Below, in pieces: positions 18,924-26,636 of a stretch of DNA of 64,000 bases; positions within the stretch are counted from its first letter, which is position 1, and the number at the start of each line of letters is the position of its first letter. The notes beneath the pieces were generated by a model that had not been told where the DNA came from, made no database searches, and saw nothing but the letters and a program-made list of their open reading frames with translations. The stretch comes from Echinicola sp. 20G (GTDB lineage: Bacteria; Bacteroidota; Bacteroidia; Cytophagales; Cyclobacteriaceae), in the NCBI RefSeq assembly GCF_015533855.1, contig NZ_AP024154.1, positions 3,912,501-3,976,500 on the forward strand. The letters run 5' to 3'. The position numbers and the translations under genes were made by a program.

Positions 18924-21685
18924 TGTCGTGGGGTAGAAATATAGGTAGGCAAATTAACCTATTGTTTATGAGAGCAGGTATATACTTAAGTTATATTTTA
19001 TTTTTTCTATTTCTTATCCCGGAAGCCCATGGGCAAGCTAGTCCAAGAAGTAGTTTGGGGGATATTGTGTATGGAGCACTTCCGGATTTGCCTCCAGAGG
19101 TAAGTAATGGTCTTTCGCTTGGCTATGCAGGAATGTTTGCCGGGGTTCATGAAAATGTTCTTATTCTGGCAGGTGGAGCTAATTTCCCAGAGAAGGAACC
19201 TTGGAGGGGTGGAGAGAAAAAATATTATCAAACAGTCCATGTCCTTGAAAAGGAAAAAAATGGTTACCGTTGGGTGGAAGGCTTGGAGCTGCGATTACCA
19301 GATCGGATAGCTTATGGAACCAGTATTAGTACCTCACAGGGTGTTTTGTGCATAGGTGGAGAAAATGAAAATACCATCTTTAAAAAAGTTTATTTGCTAA
19401 AATGGAATATAGACAAGAGGCAGGTAGAAATTCAATATCTACCCGATTTACCTATACCTCTGACCAATGCCTCTGGAGGTTTGATAGGAAATGAAGTGTA
19501 TTTAGCAGGAGGGGAAAGTAAGCAAGTATCCGACGCATTTTGGAGTTTAAACTTAGAGTTTGAGCAACAGCAATGGAAAAGGCTCCAAAGTTGGCCGGGT
19601 GAGCCGCGTTCTCACACGATGGCAGCTGTTCAGAATAATGGAGAATATGACTGTTTTTATTTATTTGGAGGAAGGAAAAAAAGACAAGATGGTATTAGCG
19701 ATCTATATAATGATGCATTTTGTTATGACCCTAAATTGAAAGAATGGAAAGAAATCAGCCCTATTAAAGATAATCAAGGAAAGCCCATAACGCTCTCTGC
19801 TGGAACTGTGGCAGCACAGGGAGCTGGACATATTGTGTTTTATGGAGGGGTACAAGGTGGGACTTTTAATAAATTGGAAGGTTATGCATCTTCCATCTCT
19901 GCTTCCACCGACTCTGTAAAGACTAATTTATTGATCGAACAAAGAAATCGTATTCTGGAAAACCATTCTGGATTTGATGGCAAAGTATTGGTATACCATA
20001 CGGTAACTGATAGTTGGCAAAGCCTGGATGATCTTCCTTTTAAAACACCAGTGACCACAACTGCAGTTAAGTGGGGAGATAAGGTGATCTTGCCTTCAGG
20101 AGAAGTTAATCCAGGAACTAGAAATCCTGAAATCAAAACGGTAAGTTTTCAGAATATGACACAATTTGGTTGGGTCAATTATACCGTTTTGGGCGTGTAT
20201 TTGGGTTCTTTGGTTTTAATGGGGGTTTTGATTTCTGGAAAACAGCACTCCACGGAAGATTTCTTCAAAGCTGGGGGAAGAGTGCCTTGGTGGGCAGCTG
20301 GAATAAGTATCTTTGGCACCCAACTTAGTGCTATTACCTTTATGGCCATACCTGCAAAAACCTTTGCCACGGACTGGACCTTGTTCTTTCTTTTGATGAC
20401 CATCATTATGGTAGCTCCGGTGATTATTTATATTTTCTTACCTTTCTTTCGAAGGTTAGAGATTACCACAGCTTATGAGTACCTTGAGTTAAGGTATAAT
20501 CGGACTGTTCGTTTAGTAGGAAGCTTGTTGTATGTTGGACTGCAGATGGGACGTTTGGGAATTGTCCTACTTTTACCTTCTTTGGCTTTATCTGTGGTGA
20601 CTGGAATTGACGTGACTTTTTGTATATTGATTATGGGACTTTTAAGTATCCTTTATACAGTTCTGGGAGGTATAGAGGCTGTGATTTGGACAGACGTGAT
20701 TCAAGTGGTTGTACTATTGGGAGGCGCTTTGGTTTGCTTGGGATTCATCTTTTATGAAATCAATTCAAGCCCAGAAGAATTATGGACGCTGATAAAGGAA
20801 AAACAAAAGACAAGGGTTTTTAATATGGACTTTGACTTTACAGGAACCAGTTTTTGGGTAGTTTTGATAGGAGGGATTGCCGCCAATATTGTTCAATACG
20901 GTAGTGACCAGACTGTAATCCAGAGGTATTTAACTACCAAAAATGAAAAAACTGCTGCCAATGGAATTGCTACAGGGGCATTGATGGCATTGCCTTCAGC
21001 ATTGATTTTCTTTAGTATTGGGACAGCATTGTATCTTTTTTATAAGTTCAATCCAATGGAGCTTAGTCCTGTAGTAGAAAATGCAGATAGTATTTTTCCA
21101 TTTTACATTGTAACCCAATTACCGGCAGGGGTTTCCGGATTACTAATAGCTGCAGTATTTGCTGCGGCCATGTCCAGTTTGGACAGTAGCATGAACTCTG
21201 TGGCCACAGTAATTACAACGGATTTCTATAATAAACTATTCCCGAAGGATGCTGTTGGAAAAAAATCCCTGGTATTTGCCAGATGGGTAACCATTATTGT
21301 TGGGGTATTTGGGACAGGGTTTGCACTGGTAATGGCAGGTTTGGGCATACCCTCATTGTGGGATCAGTTCAATATGATCATTGGTCTTTTTGCCGGAGGA
21401 CTAGGCGGGGTTTTTCTAATAGGCATGCTATCAGAAAAGGTGAATGGTAAAGGGGCCTTGTTGGGTCTTTTATGTAGTGCAATAGTTCAAATAGGGGTGA
21501 AATATGGCACGGATCTGAGTATTCACCTTTACGCCCTGACTGGTCTGACCAGCGCTATGGTAATGACCTATTTGTGCAGTTTCTTTTTTGAACAACATCA
21601 AGATCTTCACGGATTGACGGTATATACCTTAAAGGACAAAAAGCAGGCAATAAAAAAAGAGAATCTAGAAGAAGTTAAATTATGA
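18923..21685 (+). CDS. Fused sialic acid mutarotase (kelch, cyclically permuted) and sodium:solute symporter
   Basis: 920 residues. A signal sequence (hydrophobic stretch about 19-34, then EAHGQA) leads into a periplasmic kelch beta-propeller (about 45-400) resembling the cyclically permuted relatives of E. coli NanM/YjhT, which speeds conversion of alpha- to beta-Neu5Ac. From about residue 413 (WVNYTVLGVYLGSLVLMG) the chain becomes a multi-helix SSS-family transporter. The motif MSSLDSSMNSVATV near 750 corresponds to the Na2 sodium-site region of sialic acid symporters. The likely job is to convert the anomer and pass it directly to the inner-membrane importer. The SSS N-terminus is periplasmic in 14-helix members, so the topology fits. 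The first ATG overlaps the nanA stop; an alternative start at 18968 gives a tidier signal peptide. Confidence 0.9.
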   Translation: MSWGRNIGRQINLLFMRAGIYLSYILFFLFLIPEAHGQASPRSSLGDIVYGALPDLPPEVSNGLSLGYAGMFAGVHENVLILAGGANFPEKEPWRGGEKKYYQTVHVLEKEKNGYRWVEGLELRLPDRIAYGTSISTSQGVLCIGGENENTIFKKVYLLKWNIDKRQVEIQYLPDLPIPLTNASGGLIGNEVYLAGGESKQVSDAFWSLNLEFEQQQWKRLQSWPGEPRSHTMAAVQNNGEYDCFYLFGGRKKRQDGISDLYNDAFCYDPKLKEWKEISPIKDNQGKPITLSAGTVAAQGAGHIVFYGGVQGGTFNKLEGYASSISASTDSVKTNLLIEQRNRILENHSGFDGKVLVYHTVTDSWQSLDDLPFKTPVTTTAVKWGDKVILPSGEVNPGTRNPEIKTVSFQNMTQFGWVNYTVLGVYLGSLVLMGVLISGKQHSTEDFFKAGGRVPWWAAGISIFGTQLSAITFMAIPAKTFATDWTLFFLLMTIIMVAPVIIYIFLPFFRRLEITTAYEYLELRYNRTVRLVGSLLYVGLQMGRLGIVLLLPSLALSVVTGIDVTFCILIMGLLSILYTVLGGIEAVIWTDVIQVVVLLGGALVCLGFIFYEINSSPEELWTLIKEKQKTRVFNMDFDFTGTSFWVVLIGGIAANIVQYGSDQTVIQRYLTTKNEKTAANGIATGALMALPSALIFFSIGTALYLFYKFNPMELSPVVENADSIFPFYIVTQLPAGVSGLLIAAVFAAAMSSLDSSMNSVATVITTDFYNKLFPKDAVGKKSLVFARWVTIIVGVFGTGFALVMAGLGIPSLWDQFNMIIGLFAGGLGGVFLIGMLSEKVNGKGALLGLLCSAIVQIGVKYGTDLSIHLYALTGLTSAMVMTYLCSFFFEQHQDLHGLTVYTLKDKKQAIKKENLEEVKL

Positions 21686-23277
21686 TATCAGCAATGTATC
21701 GGATGAAAAAAGTAAAAGAAATCAGGTTTGTTCTATTAGGAAGTTTTATGGCACTGTTGTTTTTTGGGCGGTGCACTAGTCAAATACTTGCGCAAGAAAG
21801 TGTCGTTCAAGTCAAAGTGAAAGCGCATTACATTCCCTTAATTAAAGGTAAAATCAACGATGTCATCTCTATCGATTTTAAACTGGAAAAGGACATCACC
21901 CTGGATGATTTGATGTTAAGAATTGAAGGTGGGGATGCTATGGAGTCTTTGATAGCCTATGAGCTGATTGGTGAAGGTAAGGATAAAAAAAGAATACCAA
22001 TTGCAGAATTAGTAGAGTTAAAAAATGAGATGAAATTGAGGATTGACAAAGAGTTTTTAGCAGGTGATCATAATTTGGTAATAAGTATCCAGCCCAAGAA
22101 AAGTGCCTCCTTATTGGGTAAAGTTGATGTATCATTGGAAAGAATAGATTTCAAAAATAGGGATGCCTCTATTGAACAAGTTGGAATAAATAAACCTCTT
22201 CGATTGGCAACCAGTTTAAGAACAGCGGGTGATGATGGAATAGCAGCCTTCCGCATTCCAGGCTTGGTAACCACTGCAAAAGGCAGTTTGATTGGAGTTT
22301 ATGATGTGAGGTACAATAGTTCTGTGGATTTGCAAGAGGATGTAGATGTTGGAATGAGTCGAAGTACCGATGGTGGTAAAAGTTGGGAGCCCATGCAAAT
22401 CATTATGGACATGGGAGAGTGGGGAGGTAAGCCTCAGATAGAAAATGGGATAGGTGATCCTGCCATATTGGTAGATCCAATGGATAATACAATCTATGTA
22501 TTGGCATTATGGATGCATGGAAAACCAGGGAAGCGTGCTTGGTTTAGTTCTGGACAAGGTTTTAGCCCTGAGGAGACAGGACAATTGATGTTGGTCAAAA
22601 GTATAGATGATGGGCGGACATGGTCAAAACCTTTAAATATTACTTCCCAAATAAAGAAAAAGGAGTGGAAACTGATGTTTGATGGACCGGGTAAAGGGAT
22701 TACAATGAAAGATGGTACGCTGGTGTTTGCTGGTCAATTTAAGGATGAAAATGATATGCCTCACAGTACCATAATTTACAGTAAAGATAAGGGTGAAACC
22801 TGGCATATAGGGACTGGAGCAAAAACCAACACAACCGAAGCTCAGGTAGTTGAATTGAAAGATGGAAGTTTGATGTTGAATATGAGGGATAACCGAGGAG
22901 GATCCAGATCCATATCGGTTACTAAGGATCTGGGAAAAACATGGACTGAACATTCCTCAAGCCGGTCAGCTTTGGTGGAGCCTGTATGTATGGGCAGCTT
23001 GATCAGTTATTCAGAAAGCAGAACAGCCAGTAACTCGTCTTATTTATTTTTTTCAAACCCTGCCGCTACGGATGGTAGGTATAATATGACCATTAAGTTT
23101 AGCGAAAATGAAGGCAGGTCTTGGTCTGAAGGGCTGCTGTTGGATGGTGGTCATGGTTGGGGATATTCCTGTCTTACAGTCATTGATGATCAGCATTTGG
23201 GAATACTTTATGAAAGTAGCCAAGCCCATATGACTTTTCAAATTGTTCCAATCCCTGAAATAGTGAAAGCCAAATAG
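21682..23277 (+). CDS. nanH: Exo-alpha-sialidase (GH33)
   Basis: 531 residues. After an N-terminal export signal (hydrophobic core about 16-28) comes a domain typical of Bacteroidota sialidases (about 40-170), then a GH33 six-bladed propeller. The RIP motif with the first catalytic arginine is at 191-193 (FRIPGL). Asp-boxes of the S/T-x-D-x-G-x-x-W type are visible at STDGGKSW (228-235), SIDDGRTW, SKDKGETW, TKDLGKTW and SENEGRSW. The enzyme removes terminal sialic acid from glycoconjugates in the periplasm or at the surface. A Cys at 31 follows GR and is not a good lipobox, so lipidation is doubtful. The ATG overlaps the symporter TGA (ATGA); a second ATG at 21703 is possible. Confidence 0.93.
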   Translation: MISAMYRMKKVKEIRFVLLGSFMALLFFGRCTSQILAQESVVQVKVKAHYIPLIKGKINDVISIDFKLEKDITLDDLMLRIEGGDAMESLIAYELIGEGKDKKRIPIAELVELKNEMKLRIDKEFLAGDHNLVISIQPKKSASLLGKVDVSLERIDFKNRDASIEQVGINKPLRLATSLRTAGDDGIAAFRIPGLVTTAKGSLIGVYDVRYNSSVDLQEDVDVGMSRSTDGGKSWEPMQIIMDMGEWGGKPQIENGIGDPAILVDPMDNTIYVLALWMHGKPGKRAWFSSGQGFSPEETGQLMLVKSIDDGRTWSKPLNITSQIKKKEWKLMFDGPGKGITMKDGTLVFAGQFKDENDMPHSTIIYSKDKGETWHIGTGAKTNTTEAQVVELKDGSLMLNMRDNRGGSRSISVTKDLGKTWTEHSSSRSALVEPVCMGSLISYSESRTASNSSYLFFSNPAATDGRYNMTIKFSENEGRSWSEGLLLDGGHGWGYSCLTVIDDQHLGILYESSQAHMTFQIVPIPEIVKAK

Positions 23278-23311
23278 CTCCAGGTTTTATAATAGGTCAA
23301 ATCAGGTGAAA

Positions 23312-23376
23312 GGGCACAAATAGCTTGAACACGATATTCCTAATATAAGATTATCGTGGATGGGATTGCTGTGCCC
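23312..23376 (+). promoter_or_regulatory. Nested stems in the nanH-epimerase gap
   Basis: GGGCACA (23312-23318) pairs with TGTGCCC (23370-23376). Inside it, CACGATA (23330-23336) pairs with TATCGTG (23352-23358). The two 7-bp stems form one extended hairpin filling most of the 118-bp gap. There is no T tract, so it is probably an mRNA element rather than a terminator. Confidence 0.4.
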
Positions 23377-23395
23377 ATACTTTAAGTAGAAAATT

Positions 23396-24580
23396 ATGAA
23401 TAATGAAATACTCAGAGGATATAGTCAACTATATAAAGAATCCTTATTGAACAATGTGGTTCCGTTTTGGGAAAAATATTCACCCGATCAAACATATGGA
23501 GGTTATTATACTTGTTTGGACAGGACAGGTAAAGTTTATGATACCGATAAGTTTGTATGGCTTCAGGGGCGTCAAGCCTGGATGTTTGCTTTACTTTATC
23601 AAAATGTGGAACCAAGGGAAGAATGGTTGGAGATCTCTCGGATAGGGATTGATTTTTTGAAAAAGTATGGAAGTGATCAAAATGGACACTTTTATTTTTC
23701 TCTTACCCGTGAAGGTAGACCTTTGGTACAACCTTATAATATTTTCTCAGATTGTTTTGCTGCGATGGCATTTGGTAAGTATGGTTTGGTAACTGGTGAT
23801 ACAGAAAGTACCGATAGGGCCGTTCAAATTTTCTCCCAAATACTTAAGCGTAGAGCAAATCCAAAAGGTAAATACAACAAAGTGTTTCCAAAAACCAGAG
23901 ACTTAAAGAATTTTGCTTTACCGATGATATTAAGCAACCTGTGCTTGGAACTTGAACCTCTTTTGGATTCAAAATTAGTTGAAGAAACTATAGATAACTG
24001 CATTCATGAAGTAATGGGTGACTTTTTGGACGATAAGACTTTTTTGATTTATGAAAACAGGACTTTGGATAATGGTTTTTCTGATAGTTTCGAGGGAAGG
24101 TTGCTCAATCCAGGACATGCGATTGAAGCGATGTGGTTTATAATGGATATTGCCAAAAGAAGGGACGATGAAGAACTATTGGAAAGGGCTGTAAAAGTGA
24201 TGCTTGCTCAGTTAGAATATGGTTGGGACTCAGAATATGGAGGGATATTTTATTTTCTGGATGTAAATGGCAATCCTCCACAACAGCTTGAATGGGATCA
24301 AAAACTATGGTGGGTTCATTTGGAAACACTTATCGCACTTGCTAAAGGTTACCAATTTACCAGAAATCCACGTTGCTGGGAATGGTTTGAGAAAGTTCAT
24401 TCCTATACTTGGGAAAAATTTTATGATCCAACAGAAGGAGAGTGGTTTGGGTATTTGAACAGAAGGGGAGAGGTGCTTCTTGATTTAAAAGGGGGGAAAT
24501 GGAAAGGTTGCTTCCATGTTCCAAGGGCACTTTATCAGGTATGGAAGACTTTTGACTTATGTGAAGATGAAAGTAACTAA
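23396..24580 (+). CDS. N-acylglucosamine 2-epimerase (AGE/RnBP family)
   Basis: 394 residues, the full length of the AGE family, with an (alpha/alpha)6 barrel pattern. Family landmarks are WLQGRQAWMFALLY (55-68), LNPGHAIEAMWF (about 237-248, His 241), WWVHLETLIAL (His 308) and WKGCFHVPRALY (His 374). Histidines at such positions act in the epimerisation. It interconverts N-acetylmannosamine and N-acetylglucosamine, so it takes the product of the upstream lyase toward GlcNAc. This is the route known from Bacteroides (lyase, epimerase, then a hexosamine kinase); no kinase, deacetylase or deaminase is in this window. It is the last gene of the sialic acid cluster, 118 bp after the sialidase. Confidence 0.92.
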   Translation: MNNEILRGYSQLYKESLLNNVVPFWEKYSPDQTYGGYYTCLDRTGKVYDTDKFVWLQGRQAWMFALLYQNVEPREEWLEISRIGIDFLKKYGSDQNGHFYFSLTREGRPLVQPYNIFSDCFAAMAFGKYGLVTGDTESTDRAVQIFSQILKRRANPKGKYNKVFPKTRDLKNFALPMILSNLCLELEPLLDSKLVEETIDNCIHEVMGDFLDDKTFLIYENRTLDNGFSDSFEGRLLNPGHAIEAMWFIMDIAKRRDDEELLERAVKVMLAQLEYGWDSEYGGIFYFLDVNGNPPQQLEWDQKLWWVHLETLIALAKGYQFTRNPRCWEWFEKVHSYTWEKFYDPTEGEWFGYLNRRGEVLLDLKGGKWKGCFHVPRALYQVWKTFDLCEDESN

Positions 24581-24595
24581 ATGTAATGTGCTAGG

Positions 24596-24615
24596 TCATA
24601 AAATAAATTTTATGA
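24596..24615 (+). terminator. AT-rich hairpin after the epimerase gene
   Basis: TCATAAAAT and ATTTTATGA form a perfect but AU-rich hairpin with a very short loop just past the epimerase stop. It may end the sialic acid operon, but the stem is weak and only a short T run follows. Confidence 0.3.
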
Positions 24616-24735
24616 TTTCAAAAACTTTCGTTAAATGAAAAAAAATAACATATAATTATTGTTTTATGAAAAAATAACTAAATTGAAAGATGTAATGAAA
24701 GAAATTGGTTGAACAAAAACTTGAAATGATTCCTT

Positions 24736-25335
24736 ATGAACTTTAGTAAGATGGATGATATAGCTTTATGGGAATGCTTTAAGCAAGGAAATGATAAAGC
24801 TTTCGAGTTTATCTATAGGTGTCATGCCAAAAGCTTATATGGTTATGGTCATCGTTTTACTAAAGATACTGAATTAATAGCTGATGTAATTCAAGATGTA
24901 TTTGTGAAAGTTTGGGACTCAAGAAAGAATATTGTTATTAATAAGTCCATCTCATTCTATTTAATAAAAGCTTTTAGGCATTTAATGATTAAAAAGATTA
25001 AAGAACTTAACCTGAGTGAATCATTAGATGAATATAATTCTCAAATCAACTTTGAATATTACATGGAGGAAGTTTTAGAGAAATCAAAAATTTCCCAGCA
25101 CAACAATAGTAGAACATTTTTAGAACTTGAAAAACTTCCTTCTCGACAAAAAGAGGCTATATATCTTCGTTTCATCGAGGAATTGCCCTATGAAAACATA
25201 TCCGAAATTATGGGAGTAAAGATTCCTTATATCTATAATCTTATTTTTAAAGGGTTGAAAACTTTAAAAGAAAATATTGTTTCTACCAAAACAATTAAAA
25301 TTTCAGTCTTATTAATTTTGAATTTTCTTCAATAA
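24736..25335 (+). CDS. ECF-type RNA polymerase sigma factor (FecI-like)
   Basis: 199 residues with region 2 (about 20-90, including YGYGHRFTKDTELIADVIQDVFVKVW) and region 4 (about 125-180, LPSRQKEAIYLRFIEELPYENISEIMG followed by a recognition helix). It matches ECF sigma factors paired with FecR anti-sigma proteins in Bacteroidota. It precedes a fecR gene, a SusC with an STN signalling domain, and susD, so it is expected to drive that locus when substrate binds the receptor. A hairpin with a T tract (25418-25442) lies between this gene and fecR, suggesting separate transcription. It shares the architecture of the sigma gene at 46891. Confidence 0.92.
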   Translation: MNFSKMDDIALWECFKQGNDKAFEFIYRCHAKSLYGYGHRFTKDTELIADVIQDVFVKVWDSRKNIVINKSISFYLIKAFRHLMIKKIKELNLSESLDEYNSQINFEYYMEEVLEKSKISQHNNSRTFLELEKLPSRQKEAIYLRFIEELPYENISEIMGVKIPYIYNLIFKGLKTLKENIVSTKTIKISVLLILNFLQ

Positions 25336-25417
25336 ATAGATTAATTATTTCATTACTTTTTTGTTTTCGAAAGCTTATTTTAACAAAACTGTATTTCTTC
25401 ATATTTTTTTGCTCTTC

Positions 25418-25442
25418 AAGGTGAGATCTTACCTTTTTTTTT
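25418..25442 (+). terminator. Rho-independent terminator between sigma and fecR genes
   Basis: Stem AAGGTGA (25418-25424), loop GATC, stem TTACCTT (25429-25435) with one G-U pair. The terminal TT begins a run of nine T. This is a convincing intrinsic terminator inside what otherwise looks like one operon. Confidence 0.65.
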
Positions 25443-25470
25443 GCTCTTACAATTGAAATAAAAGAATTAA

Positions 25471-26499
25471 ATGAAAACTTTTTCTAACATAGAAGATTTT
25501 CTGGATAATCCACCTTTTAAAGAATGGGTTCGTAACGGCGCATCAGAAGGAGCTGAATTTTATGTAAAATTTATTGATGAAAATCCGGATAAGGTGGAAC
25601 TTCTGGACAAGGCCCGTCAAATTTTTGAGGGTCTTCAAACAACCTCAATTGATTGGACCAAATCAAATGAAGATGATTTGTTTGATAACATCAAACAGGA
25701 AATCAACAAAGATAACTCCACCCTTGTTAACAGGAAGCGTAAGAATTGGTCCACAAAAATTGTCGCTAGCGTTTTCTTTGGCCTAATAGTTTTATTGGCC
25801 TGGAATAATGGGTTATTCGAAGGTTTTAGCGATCAAACGCAAGTTCAGGTGGCAGATACTTGGACGGTAAAAGTAACTCCTAGTGGTCAAAAAAATAAAA
25901 TCTATTTACCCGACGGTACAGTGGCGTTTATGAATTCTGAAAGCACCATTAAATATGATGAGGGATTTGGCCGGAGGCATAGAAACCTTCTCCTGATCGG
26001 AGAAGCTTATTTTGAGGTTACTAAAAACAAGCACCTTCCTTTTAAAGTAGCCAGCGGTGAGATAGTCACTGAAGCCTTGGGTACCGCATTTAATGTCAAT
26101 GCTTACAATCAAAACTCGATCAAGGTACAGTTGACCGAAGGTAAAGTGAAAGTCTATCAAGAAGATTTGGAAAGCAACGATATGGTTTTAGCACCAGGGG
26201 AAATGATTTGTTTTAGTGAAAACAAAAAAATGAAAAAAGGAAATTTTGACCTTGAAGGTTCCATCCCATGGGTGGAAGGTGTTCTTTTATTTGATAAAAA
26301 AAAGTTTTCTGAAATTAAGGAAGAGCTAGAAAGATGGTTTGGTGTAAAAATTAATCTTAAAAATTTACCAAAAGAAGATTATGAATTTAGTGGGAAATAC
26401 AAGAAAGCAACCTTGAAAGAGATTCTAGAAAGCATGGAACACGCCATGCAATTTGAATACATAATTGAAAACAAAAATGTAACCATAAGTTTTAACTAA
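25471..26499 (+). CDS. FecR-family anti-sigma factor
   Basis: 342 residues: a cytoplasmic N-terminal region (1-88; MKTFSNIEDFLDNPPFKEWV resembles the partner at 47650), one membrane helix (about 90-110, IVASVFFGLIVLLAW), and a periplasmic FecR domain (about 125-225, LPDGTVAFMNSESTIKY and VTEALGTAFNVNAY). A C-terminal DUF4974-like domain follows (about 265-340, EIKEELERWFGVKI). It should hold the upstream sigma factor and release it when the STN domain of the downstream SusC signals substrate. It lies 135 bp after the sigma gene, beyond a predicted terminator. Confidence 0.92.
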   Translation: MKTFSNIEDFLDNPPFKEWVRNGASEGAEFYVKFIDENPDKVELLDKARQIFEGLQTTSIDWTKSNEDDLFDNIKQEINKDNSTLVNRKRKNWSTKIVASVFFGLIVLLAWNNGLFEGFSDQTQVQVADTWTVKVTPSGQKNKIYLPDGTVAFMNSESTIKYDEGFGRRHRNLLLIGEAYFEVTKNKHLPFKVASGEIVTEALGTAFNVNAYNQNSIKVQLTEGKVKVYQEDLESNDMVLAPGEMICFSENKKMKKGNFDLEGSIPWVEGVLLFDKKKFSEIKEELERWFGVKINLKNLPKEDYEFSGKYKKATLKEILESMEHAMQFEYIIENKNVTISFN

Positions 26500-26511
26500 A
26501 ACGAACTGCCT

Positions 26512-26550
26512 ATGAAAAAGAAAAGCCAATGCAATTAAAACATTGGCCTT
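26512..26550 (+). promoter_or_regulatory. Leader-like mini-ORF and hairpin before susC
   Basis: An eight-codon ORF (ATG at 26512, MKKKSQCN) runs into a hairpin pairing GCCAATG with CATTGGC. It lies in the 137-bp gap between fecR and susC. It could be an attenuator or just an mRNA hairpin that sets relative expression; there is no clear T tract. Confidence 0.25.
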
Positions 26551-26636
26551 TGTCAACAAATAGCAAGTTTCTCAGGCTAGGTCTATTTGCTGGCGTTTTT
26601 AATGCAAAACTAATCACATAAAAACCATTCAAATTT

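Noticed and set aside
18923..21685. Mutarotase-symporter considered as two genes merged by a lost stop codon
   Set aside because: The frame is continuous, and the linker leads straight into the first membrane helix with no internal start signal; a real fusion is the simpler reading.
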